This document shows positions 26,809 to 34,445 of a DNA stretch of 64,000 nt, piece after piece. The position numbers and the translations under genes were made by a program. Location: assembly GCA_900539345.1 (NCBI GenBank), contig UQBS01000007.1:17392-81391 (forward strand), read 5' to 3'. Source of the DNA: an uncultured Coriobacteriaceae bacterium. Its GTDB lineage: Bacteria > Actinomycetota > Coriobacteriia > Coriobacteriales > UMGS124. The notes below the pieces were generated by a model. It worked only from the letters and a program-made list of their open reading frames with translations. It did no database searches and was not told the origin of the DNA. How positions within the stretch are numbered: the stretch's first letter is position 1; every line of letters starts with the position of its first letter.

Positions 26809-27390
26809 CTAGTCCTCAATCTGGATGGAATTGCCCATGACGACAGGCATCAGCAGGCAGATGGCATAGACGAAGAAGGCGAGACCGGCCATGGTGGAAG
26901 ACATGGAGGAGTCGAGAACGACGCCCAGGGCCAGGCAGACCATGACGAGGGACAGGATGATCTCGATGGCCATGCCCTTGTAATGCAGAGCCTTGGTGGA
27001 GAAGGCACCAAAGAGAACGCCCAGGCCGCAGAAAGCGATGAACAGGGCGATGACCCACTCGAAGGAGAGGGTGCCGACGAACGGGTCAACAATGGCGCCG
27101 ACGCAAGCGGTGAGAGCCATGATGCCCGAAATCACCAGGTAGCCGGAGATGGTCTTGGAGCCACCAGCGTTCTTCCAAGCAGCGATCTGGCAGATGCCGG
27201 CAACAGCCATGACGACAGCACCGATGAGCTCACCGGCGGGCCAGGTGTAGCCCTCGGGAAGCTGCGGGTTGTGCATGGCCTCGGGCAGGATGCTGTGACC
27301 GACGAAGCAAATCACGCCCATGACGACCAGCAGTACGGCGCTGACGACGAGGCCCATGCGCGCCCAGCCGATCCTCTTACCAAACTCCAT
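26809..27390 (-). CDS. Six-helix membrane protein, DUF308/HdeD-like
   Basis: A 193-aa integral membrane protein with about six hydrophobic helices: MGLVVSAVLLVVMGVICFVG, LIGAVVMAVAGICQIAAW, SGYLVISGIMALTACVGAIV, WVIALFIAFCGLGVLFGAF, MAIEIILSLVMVCLALGVVL and MAGLAFFVYAICLLMPVVMG. The spacing and the paired Gly-rich helices resemble DUF308/HdeD proteins. No charged catalytic residue or binding motif is seen in the loops. Start ATG 27390 is preceded by AAAGGGG 7 nt upstream. Single gene with its own terminator. Transport or membrane-stress roles are both possible. Confidence 0.7.
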   Translation of the reverse strand: MEFGKRIGWARMGLVVSAVLLVVMGVICFVGHSILPEAMHNPQLPEGYTWPAGELIGAVVMAVAGICQIAAWKNAGGSKTISGYLVISGIMALTACVGAIVDPFVGTLSFEWVIALFIAFCGLGVLFGAFSTKALHYKGMAIEIILSLVMVCLALGVVLDSSMSSTMAGLAFFVYAICLLMPVVMGNSIQIED

Positions 27391-27563
27391 GGTAGAACCC
27401 CTTTCCTCCACGCCCGAAGGCGTGCTCCCGGCCGCTTTTCGACCGCGGTACAGAACTTTCCTGAGCAAGTATTCTATAGCTATTGTCAAAAAACAACAGT
27501 CTCAGCGCGCATGCTCACGCGCTTTATCCAAAAATGCACGCATAAAACGATATCTGCGGCACG

Positions 27564-27593
27564 AAAAAGGCCCCCGCAGGCAAAGCGGGGGCC
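27564..27593 (-). terminator. Terminator of the zinc-ribbon membrane protein gene
   Basis: GGCCCCCGC at 27569-27577 pairs with GCGGGGGCC at 27585-27593 around AGGCAAA; on the minus strand it is followed by five T. Confidence 0.85.
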
Positions 27594-27629
27594 TCCGGAG
27601 GGCAAATTTGGCAGTGTGCCTGCGTAAAC

Positions 27630-28751
27630 TTAGAGCGCTTCGATCTTGTCGGCCCAGAGCGCCATGTTGGTACCGTCGTAGACAAACTCGCCGTAGACGT
27701 TGATGTTGGAGCCCACATCGTAGGAACTCTTGATATCGACGGGATAGAAGTACACGGTGAGCTGGTTTGCGGCGTTGTTGGGGTCGGAGACCACCATGGA
27801 GGACAGGCTGCCGTCGTCGGCCATGTTGATGGAGGCGACAGTGCAGTTCAGACCAACCTGCTTGGTGCTCCACTTGGCCGGCTCGGTAAGCAGGTTCTCG
27901 CCGAAAACGGGCCATTCGTAGGTGGTGGCAAGCGTCAGCAGGGCACCCTTGGCGTTGTTGAGGTTGGAGTACGCCTCGCTGCGCTGGCTGGACGTGGCAG
28001 ACGTGTCGGCGAGCACCGTCTCAGCAGCCGTCACGGCCTGGCGGAGGTTGTAAGCGGTGTAGCGCGTGTAAGGGTGCGTCTCACGCTGCTCGTCGAGAGC
28101 CGCGTTGGAGTCGTCGACGAGGGCCTGAAGCTGGCTGACATCCGAAGAGACAGCCGGGGTGCCGGGGTCGCCAGCCTGGTTCGCCTTGCAGGAACCAATG
28201 GCAAGCGTGAGCACGACGACAAGGGCCACCAGCACAATGACCGCAACCCAGAACGAGGTGCGCTGGGTGACCGGACGCACGAGGGTGCCGCAATGGGGGC
28301 AGCGCGACTGCAGGTGGTCGACGGGGTGGCCGCACATACGGCACGGCGCACCGGTACCCACATAGTCGCCATCCTCGTACTCCACGGCACGGGACTGGGC
28401 GATGCGAGACGAGACAGCGCCCGCCACGCCGCTGAACGCACCGGCCACGGCGCCGCCGGCGGCCTTCAGGCCGTTGAGGACAGGGTTGCCGGCGCCAGCG
28501 GCGGGAGCCTGTCCCTGACGCCTCGTAGGTGCGGGGCGCTGACCAGCGTCGACGCTCTCACGCACGGGACGGCGACCAGCCGACTCACGCACGGGACGCT
28601 CGCCACGCACGCGAGGCTCACGGGGCTCGCGCTGAGGCGCGGCGCCGCGCTCCTGCATGCCGGGGTCATAGCCGTTGCCGTCATCGTAGTGCTGCTCCTG
28701 GCAGGGAGCCGCATAACCGTTGTCATACTCTTCGTATCGATCGTCCCTCAT
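27630..28751 (-). CDS. Zinc-ribbon protein with one membrane helix and an exported C-terminal domain
   Basis: A 373-aa protein. The N-terminal 110 residues are Arg/Glu/Pro-rich and disordered (with repeated RPVRES words). A zinc ribbon follows (about 160-182): CRMCGHPV, then CPHCGTLV. One membrane helix lies at about 190-212 (FWVAVIVLVALVVVLTLAIGSC). The outer part has a helical repeat segment (SDVSQLQALVDDSNAALDEQ, FIVAR-type) and a C-terminal beta domain. ATG 28751 has GGAGG 7 nt upstream. However, an in-frame TTG at 28802 would add an upstream CSRCGG pair that looks like a zinc half-site, so the true start is open. It follows the amidase/SLH gene by a few nt and may be part of its operon. 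Confidence 0.72.
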   Translation of the reverse strand: MRDDRYEEYDNGYAAPCQEQHYDDGNGYDPGMQERGAAPQREPREPRVRGERPVRESAGRRPVRESVDAGQRPAPTRRQGQAPAAGAGNPVLNGLKAAGGAVAGAFSGVAGAVSSRIAQSRAVEYEDGDYVGTGAPCRMCGHPVDHLQSRCPHCGTLVRPVTQRTSFWVAVIVLVALVVVLTLAIGSCKANQAGDPGTPAVSSDVSQLQALVDDSNAALDEQRETHPYTRYTAYNLRQAVTAAETVLADTSATSSQRSEAYSNLNNAKGALLTLATTYEWPVFGENLLTEPAKWSTKQVGLNCTVASINMADDGSLSSMVVSDPNNAANQLTVYFYPVDIKSSYDVGSNINVYGEFVYDGTNMALWADKIEAL

Positions 28752-28813
28752 AACGGGACCTCCGCATCTCGAACAATTGGGGGCTCTGTTCGCTCTCGCC
28801 AAATCGTAAGAGT

Positions 28814-31800
28814 CTATCTTAAATCATCGAGCATGCCCGCCAAAACCCATCCATAAGAACTCACCGAAGCCCAACGAGAGCCAAGGCCTTCGACATAGGG
28901 GCACCAGCCGGCCAGCCAAGAGGAGAAGCGCGGGTCGACCAGGGGGTGCTTGAGCAAGCTCGTGTTGCCGGCGTAGTCGGCCATGCGCGGGTCGGCGTAG
29001 AGGCGCAGGTGCTGCACCTGGGCGCGCAGTCCCTCGCGCACCGAGGCGAACGTGTGGCCGGCAGCGCCGTCGTCGGTGGCGCCCAGGCCGGAGAAGTTGC
29101 ACTGAGTGGGGTCGACCTGGCCTCCAAAGCGCAGGTAGCCGGTCTCATTCATGGCCTGCACGTACACCACGCCCGGGTCGACGCCCTCGTCGCGCGCCTC
29201 TTCGTAAAGAATCTTGCAGAACTCCTCGATGGTGGCCGCGCCCTTGTCCTTGTACACATCGGCAGGGTAGGTCGCCCCAGAGGCCTTGTAGTCGGCGACC
29301 ATGTCGGCAACCGTGACCTTGCTGTTTGCGTTCATGATGGGGTGCAAGGCCGTGGAGAACTCAACCGTGGCAAAGGCCTGCTTCTCCGCGTCTGCCGTGG
29401 GAGCCGCCCACACCTGCGCGACATAGTCGCCTGCGGCCAGCTGCGAGCGGGCGAGCTCGACTGCCCACGTACCCTTGGCCTCGCCAGCCGAGGAGAGGTC
29501 GAGGTCTTCGACATAGCGGGCGATGAACCACTGGGCAGTCGTGGCGTCGGAGCCTGCCTTCCAGATGGCGATGCTCACCGCACCTGCGGGCTTTACCTGG
29601 CCCGACGGGATCCAGAACTCATAGCCCGCTCCCTCGTCGGTCATCCTGCACGAAAGGGCGGTTACCTCAAAAGGGGCGTTTTCGCCACCCCCGTTGTCGG
29701 GCGCGGACCAACCGATGACACCCGAGAAGACGTCGAACATCTTTGCTGCCTGGGCGCGGGTGGCAGATTCCTTGGGGTTGAGCAGCGCAATGCCGGTGGT
29801 CGTATCGCCGGTGAGGATGCCCTTGGCGTTGCACCAGGCAAGCGCGTCATAGGCGAAGTCGCTCACCTCGTCGGCATCATAGAACGCGTCGATGGAGCCA
29901 ACGTACACGTTGAGCCCGCAGCCCTTGGCATAGCGCCACAGCATGGTGGCGAGCTCCTCGCGGCTCACCGTCTTGTCGGGACGGAAAAGGCCGGCATACT
30001 CGCCGTCCTTGTAGCCGGTGACGATCCCCTGCTGGTAGGCCCACTCGATTGCGGCGGTATACCACTGCCCGAGGGCGACGTCGGGGAAGCTCGACTCCAT
30101 GCCGTAATTGGAGGGGTCGGTGGTGGAGGTGCTCGAGGGGTTCGCGATGCGGTAGAGCATCGTGGCCACCATGCCGCGCGTCATGGTCTCTTCCGGGCCA
30201 AAGGTACGGCACACCCCGTCGTCATCGGAGAAGCCGGTCATGATGCCGGCGTCGACCACATGCGCCACATAGTCCAGGTACCACTCGCCAGCTTCGAGGT
30301 CGTTGAAGCGCTTGACCTCGCCCGTGGTGGAGACACTCGCCAGCACGGAGTTGGCGGCGCTTGCCACATACCCGTCGAAGCGCAAGGTACCTACGACCAC
30401 GTCTGCGGGAAGCTTGAAAGAAGCCTCCCAGGTCGTACCATCGACCTTGGTCATCTCAAGCGAATGCATGGTGCCGTCGGGGAAGGTGACGTCAACATAG
30501 AAGTGGGCAGCGCCGGACAGGCCGGTGGAACCGCCAAGCGTCACGGTGCGCGTGGCGCCGTCGATGTCGGCAACGTGCAGCTCGCTCAGCGACAGGCCGG
30601 AGTTGTCCTTGTCCTTGGACAGACCAAAGAAGTCGGCGATGCCCTTGGCGTCGGCAACGCCGAGGTCGTGCAACGCCGTGTCGCTTGAGAGGAACTTGTA
30701 ATCGTCCTTGCCGGAGATGAACGCATGCTCGACGATGATACCGGGGACGTTGTTCTTCTTGGTGTTGCGGATGATGGAATAGTAGTCGCGCTCGTTGCCA
30801 GAGCCGTCGATGTAGGTGTCGTTTTCCTTGATGCCGCGGTCATACAGGCCCAGGGCGACAAGGCGATCCTGAATGGACTGCGCGAGGTTCTCGCCGTCCT
30901 GGGTGACGGTGGTGATGCCGGCGCTGTAGTTGGGGAACCACACCTCGGCACCATGGGAATTCGACGTGTCGGCCGAGTTGATGTGGATGCTCACGAACAC
31001 CGAAGCGCCCGCAGCAACGGCATCGGCGACGCGGCGCTTGAGGCATTCGGCCTCGTTGTGGTCGTAATCGGTGAAGTAGGGGCAGTCGCCCGAATCGTCG
31101 CGCGTCATGTAGACGCTCACGCCGGGGTAGGTCTCCAGCTCATCGCGGCATGCCTGGGCGATCTTGAGCGTGAGTTCCTCTTCTCGCAGGTCTTGGCCCT
31201 GGGCGCCGGGAGACTGGTTGTCATGACCGGGATCGAGGGCAATGACAAGGCCGGGAAGCTTCGTTGTAGCCTGGCCCTCGGCGTCGGAGGCGGCATCGAC
31301 GGCCATGGCGTTGAGCATGACGTCGGAGACGCCCGCGACGTCGAGCGCGTCCTCGACGCTCTGGGCTTCCACAAGCTCGCCTGCGGCGTCGATGGTATAG
31401 GCGGTGAGGTCGGCAACAGGTTCAGTCGCCTGGGTGACCTCAAACACATACGCGCTGGTAGAAAGCGCAAAGTCCACCGCATGCTCGCTACCGTCGGCAA
31501 GGGTGTACGAGAGGGACCTCAGAGACGAGGTTCCCTGGCCGAGCAGCGCCGTATCGATATTGAAGAGCATGGCCTCCATGTCGATGGCAGAAACCTCAAC
31601 CTCAACGTCACCGTAAGGCGAGGAAAGGGTGAGCTGGGCAGACACGACCTGGCTCGCCTCATCGGCAAGCATGAGCGCGACCTGCTGGGTCTGGCCCTCC
31701 TCCAAGCTCGCCAGGGAAACGTACACCAAGGAGAGTGCCTCTTCGGGAGCGAGGGGTGCCTCGGGGGTCGCGTCGTCTGGCGATGCAGAGTCATCGGAAG

Positions 31801-32146
31801 AAGCAGGCTCGCTGGGCTCGGGGGTCGGCTGCTCTTCCTCGGGTTGGTCCGCAGGCGTCTGCTCGCCCTCCTGCTCATCGGCGGGATCGGGCTGGGGCTC
31901 GGCGTCGACATCGCCCTGGGCGGTGTCATCCGAAGGGGCATCCGGGGCCGGCTCGGCAGGAGCGGATGCATCTGCGCCCTCTTGATCGGTTCCCGCCTGG
32001 GCGGCGGGGGTCGAAGCGACCTCGTATGCCGGGGCCTGACCGGCCTCATCGGCAAGCGCCTGAGCGGCGGGCATGAATCCGCTGAGGATCATCGACCAGC
32101 TCACGAGGCACGAAAGGGCAAGATTGGCAACGGGATGTTTTGTCAC
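28814..32146 (-). CDS. SLH-domain peptidoglycan hydrolase: N-acetylmuramoyl-L-alanine amidase plus glucosaminidase
   Basis: A 1110-aa exported protein. Residues 1-35 form a Sec signal; 35-150 a Pro/Glu/Asp/Ala linker. Amidase_3 occupies about 295-515: IALDPGHD (zinc His), the EEELTLKIAQ Glu, SVFVSIHINS (second His) and IVEHAF (catalytic Glu). Three SLH repeats lie at about 615-810 (LEAGEWYLDYVAHVVDAGIMTG, QWYTAAIEWAYQQGIVTG, WCNAKGILTGDTTTGIALL). The C-terminal 170 residues match glucosaminidase (EEARDEGVDPGVVYVQAMNETG, Glu catalytic). So one enzyme cleaves the amide bond and another the glycan. GTG 32146 has AAGGAG 6 nt upstream. Probably wall-anchored through SLH, used in cell separation or remodelling. 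Confidence 0.9.
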   Translation of the reverse strand: MTKHPVANLALSCLVSWSMILSGFMPAAQALADEAGQAPAYEVASTPAAQAGTDQEGADASAPAEPAPDAPSDDTAQGDVDAEPQPDPADEQEGEQTPADQPEEEQPTPEPSEPASSDDSASPDDATPEAPLAPEEALSLVYVSLASLEEGQTQQVALMLADEASQVVSAQLTLSSPYGDVEVEVSAIDMEAMLFNIDTALLGQGTSSLRSLSYTLADGSEHAVDFALSTSAYVFEVTQATEPVADLTAYTIDAAGELVEAQSVEDALDVAGVSDVMLNAMAVDAASDAEGQATTKLPGLVIALDPGHDNQSPGAQGQDLREEELTLKIAQACRDELETYPGVSVYMTRDDSGDCPYFTDYDHNEAECLKRRVADAVAAGASVFVSIHINSADTSNSHGAEVWFPNYSAGITTVTQDGENLAQSIQDRLVALGLYDRGIKENDTYIDGSGNERDYYSIIRNTKKNNVPGIIVEHAFISGKDDYKFLSSDTALHDLGVADAKGIADFFGLSKDKDNSGLSLSELHVADIDGATRTVTLGGSTGLSGAAHFYVDVTFPDGTMHSLEMTKVDGTTWEASFKLPADVVVGTLRFDGYVASAANSVLASVSTTGEVKRFNDLEAGEWYLDYVAHVVDAGIMTGFSDDDGVCRTFGPEETMTRGMVATMLYRIANPSSTSTTDPSNYGMESSFPDVALGQWYTAAIEWAYQQGIVTGYKDGEYAGLFRPDKTVSREELATMLWRYAKGCGLNVYVGSIDAFYDADEVSDFAYDALAWCNAKGILTGDTTTGIALLNPKESATRAQAAKMFDVFSGVIGWSAPDNGGGENAPFEVTALSCRMTDEGAGYEFWIPSGQVKPAGAVSIAIWKAGSDATTAQWFIARYVEDLDLSSAGEAKGTWAVELARSQLAAGDYVAQVWAAPTADAEKQAFATVEFSTALHPIMNANSKVTVADMVADYKASGATYPADVYKDKGAATIEEFCKILYEEARDEGVDPGVVYVQAMNETGYLRFGGQVDPTQCNFSGLGATDDGAAGHTFASVREGLRAQVQHLRLYADPRMADYAGNTSLLKHPLVDPRFSSWLAGWCPYVEGLGSRWASVSSYGWVLAGMLDDLR

Positions 32147-32209
32147 CGTGTGCTCCTTACTTCTCGTATGGCTCCGCAAGACGCACGGCGGCGTATGCGG
32201 AAAGTCAAC

Positions 32210-32247
32210 AAAAGCACCTGGCATGGTACCATCCCCATGCCAGGTGC
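32210..32247 (-). terminator. Terminator of the NlpC-like/SLH gene at 32327
   Basis: GCACCTGGCATGG at 32214-32226 pairs with CCATGCCAGGTGC at 32235-32247 (13 perfect pairs), followed on the minus strand by TTTTG. Confidence 0.88.
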
Positions 32248-32326
32248 ATGATTCCGCAATTGGAAAAACAGCGTTCCGTCCCTGCCGCGCCGTTATTGTA
32301 TACAGCCAAAATGCCTGGTCAGAAGG

Positions 32327-34078
32327 CTACAAGACATCGCGTACGAGAACCGTGAGGATTTTTGCCATCTGAGCGCGCGTGGCGTAGCCGTGAGGGTTGA
32401 GCAAGGGATAGCCGTAGGTGGTGTCGCCGGTGATAATGCCGTAGAGGTTGCACCAAGAAAGACCATGCAGGGCGTAGTCCGACACGGCCCACGCGTCATC
32501 GAACCCGCTGATGTCGCCCATCTCGGAGCCCATGCCCAGCATGAGGGCATAGCGGTGCACCATGGTGGCAAGCTGCTCACGGGTCACGCAGTCATCAGGA
32601 CGGAAGTAGCCCGTCTCCTCGCCGTACTCGTCGCGCTCACCGGTCACGATGGAGTTGTGATAGCACCACTCAACCACGCCAGCGTACCACTTATCTTCCC
32701 AGACGTCATAGAAGCAATCGCCTGCACCCTGAGGCGTGTAGCCCGTGGCATGGCGGCACAGAACCGCCGCCACCTCGGCGCGGCTCACCGCATTGTCAGG
32801 CCCGAATAGGCCCGTGTCCGAATAGCCGGTCATAAGACCGGCGTCGCGCACATACGCAACGTAGCCCGCGTACCAGGCGTCTGCATCAACATCAGGAAAG
32901 CCGGGCTTGTTGTCAGGCACAGGCGGGTCCACGGGCTCGTCGCCACCCTCAACCAGCTTGACGCCGCCCAGCCAACCGCAGCGCGGAGCAACGACGTCGT
33001 CGTAGCTCGCAACCCAGCGCTCAAGGGGAACCATGCGGATGTAGCCGAGGTTGTCGACTACCTGGCCCTCTCCGTTCTCGTCTTTGCCGATGTAGATGCC
33101 CACGTGACCGTAAATCTGTCCGTCGTTGGTCCAGTTGTGCGAAGGCGTGGCAATGATCATGCCCGGCTTGATGTAGCTGATATCGGAAATGGTGCACCAG
33201 TCAGCATACATGTCGCAGGCGTTGCCCCAGAAGAGACCAACACCAGCCTGGTCGTACACCTCGGTAACCCAGCTCGCGCAGTAGCCCTCGCCCGTAGACG
33301 ACACCGTGACGCACGCCTCGAGAACCGCGGCAAGCAAGCTGCCGGGATAGGCTTCGGTAATGACGCCCGACGCGATAATCTCGCGCAGCCTGGTGCGCGT
33401 GGCCTCGGTTATCTGGGCAAACTCGTCTTCGCCGGCGCCTTCAGGCTTGCCTTCGCCCGAGGGCTTGTCCTTCGCGCTGTCGCCGTCTTGCCCCTCGGGC
33501 TGGGACGTCTCGCCCTGTGCTTGATTGGCGGTCTGGTCAGCCTTTGCCTTCTCGTCAGCCTCGGCCTGCGCACGCGCGGCAAGCTCGCGGTCGTATTGCT
33601 CAGTCAGCGCCTTCACCTCGGCGTCGGCCTCGTTGAGCGCCTGGGTCGCCTCATCTTGACGGCGCTTAACCTCAGCAAGCTGGTCGCTCTTCTGAGTGCG
33701 CAAGGTTTCAAGCTCAGCCTTCTGGGCTGCGAGGTCGGCTTGGCGAGTCTCAAGCTCGGCAAGAACCTCTTCGTCGGCCTGCTCAGCAGGCACGGCAAGG
33801 AGGGCGTCTATCTCTCCTTGGATGTCGGCAATTTGCTGGGCCTTGGCATCAATCAGGCCAAGCGTTGACTCAAGCTCGACACAAAGCTGCTGGTATTGGG
33901 CAACAAGCTCATCAATCAGCGCCTTAAGGCCATCGTAGCGCGACCGTGCATCGGCAAGGGCGGCAGCAGTTGCATCCACGTCGGCACGCGCAATCGAGGA
34001 AAGCACGCCCAAACCGCAGGCCCCCAACAGCGAGAGTCCTGCCGCAACAGCAAAGGAGCGACGTGAAAGCAAGTTCAT
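32327..34078 (-). CDS. Coiled-coil NlpC/CHAP-like hydrolase with SLH repeats
   Basis: A 583-aa exported protein. The N-terminus LLSRRSFAVAAGLSLLG is a twin-arginine type signal, unlike the Sec signals of the other proteins in this island. A long coiled coil (about 35-165, Glu/Gln/Ala/Lys rich) leads to an NlpC/CHAP-like region (about 225-360): catalytic Cys in GYCASWV, His in YGHVGIYIG, and acidic residue in VVDNLG. Three SLH repeats (about 395-583) follow, ending GIITGDTTYGYPLLNPHG. The layout (coiled coil, then peptidase) resembles PcsB/RipA cell-separation hydrolases. GGAAGGG lies about 10 nt before ATG 34078. Ends with a clear terminator. Confidence 0.88.
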   Translation of the reverse strand: MNLLSRRSFAVAAGLSLLGACGLGVLSSIARADVDATAAALADARSRYDGLKALIDELVAQYQQLCVELESTLGLIDAKAQQIADIQGEIDALLAVPAEQADEEVLAELETRQADLAAQKAELETLRTQKSDQLAEVKRRQDEATQALNEADAEVKALTEQYDRELAARAQAEADEKAKADQTANQAQGETSQPEGQDGDSAKDKPSGEGKPEGAGEDEFAQITEATRTRLREIIASGVITEAYPGSLLAAVLEACVTVSSTGEGYCASWVTEVYDQAGVGLFWGNACDMYADWCTISDISYIKPGMIIATPSHNWTNDGQIYGHVGIYIGKDENGEGQVVDNLGYIRMVPLERWVASYDDVVAPRCGWLGGVKLVEGGDEPVDPPVPDNKPGFPDVDADAWYAGYVAYVRDAGLMTGYSDTGLFGPDNAVSRAEVAAVLCRHATGYTPQGAGDCFYDVWEDKWYAGVVEWCYHNSIVTGERDEYGEETGYFRPDDCVTREQLATMVHRYALMLGMGSEMGDISGFDDAWAVSDYALHGLSWCNLYGIITGDTTYGYPLLNPHGYATRAQMAKILTVLVRDVL

Positions 34079-34230
34079 CAATGGTGCGCCCTTCCGACAA
34101 CAATCAGGTGTACGAGCGGGGCCAGTCTACACCATGCCAGAGCAACGCGCATCGCATAGAGGCACGAGACGCCCTGCGGCACCCGAGCGCGACACAAACA
34201 GACGATAAGAATGGCCACAACCCGAAACAC

Positions 34231-34267
34231 GCGCGCCCCGCACTCCAGGTTCGAGGGCGGGGCGCGC
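34231..34267. terminator. Hairpin after the giant LRR/SLH gene
   Basis: GCGCGCCCCGC at 34231-34241 pairs with GCGGGGCGCGC at 34257-34267. It lies between two minus-strand genes, and a second shorter hairpin follows at about 34279-34309 (AGTAGGG/CCCTACT), overlapping the distal stop codons of the LRR gene's tail. No T run, so it may not terminate efficiently. Confidence 0.6.
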
Positions 34268-34310
34268 GCTAGTTGGGGAGTAGGGCCCCGAGTGACGGGC
34301 TCCCCTACTA

Positions 34311-34445
34311 GGTCAGGCTGAAAGACTCAAACTCAGCGGAGCCGAGACCCGAGCCGGTACCAGATACAAAGGCAGGCTCGGAGCTTGCAGACTCGGAGGG
34401 CACGGCGGGCTGCACGGGTTCGCCGGGGACCGCAGGCCCGGAGGG
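34311..34445 (-). other. In-frame continuation of the LRR/SLH protein tail after the TAG
   Basis: After TAG 34446-34448, the same frame reads 45 codons: PSGPAVPGEPVQPAVP, then a Ser/Glu part and SGTGSGLGSAEFESFSLT, before double stops. The repeat pattern EPEQPSEP would make the TAG a CAG codon, so this is a likely nonsense mutation, a sequencing error, or a readthrough segment. Confidence 0.7.
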
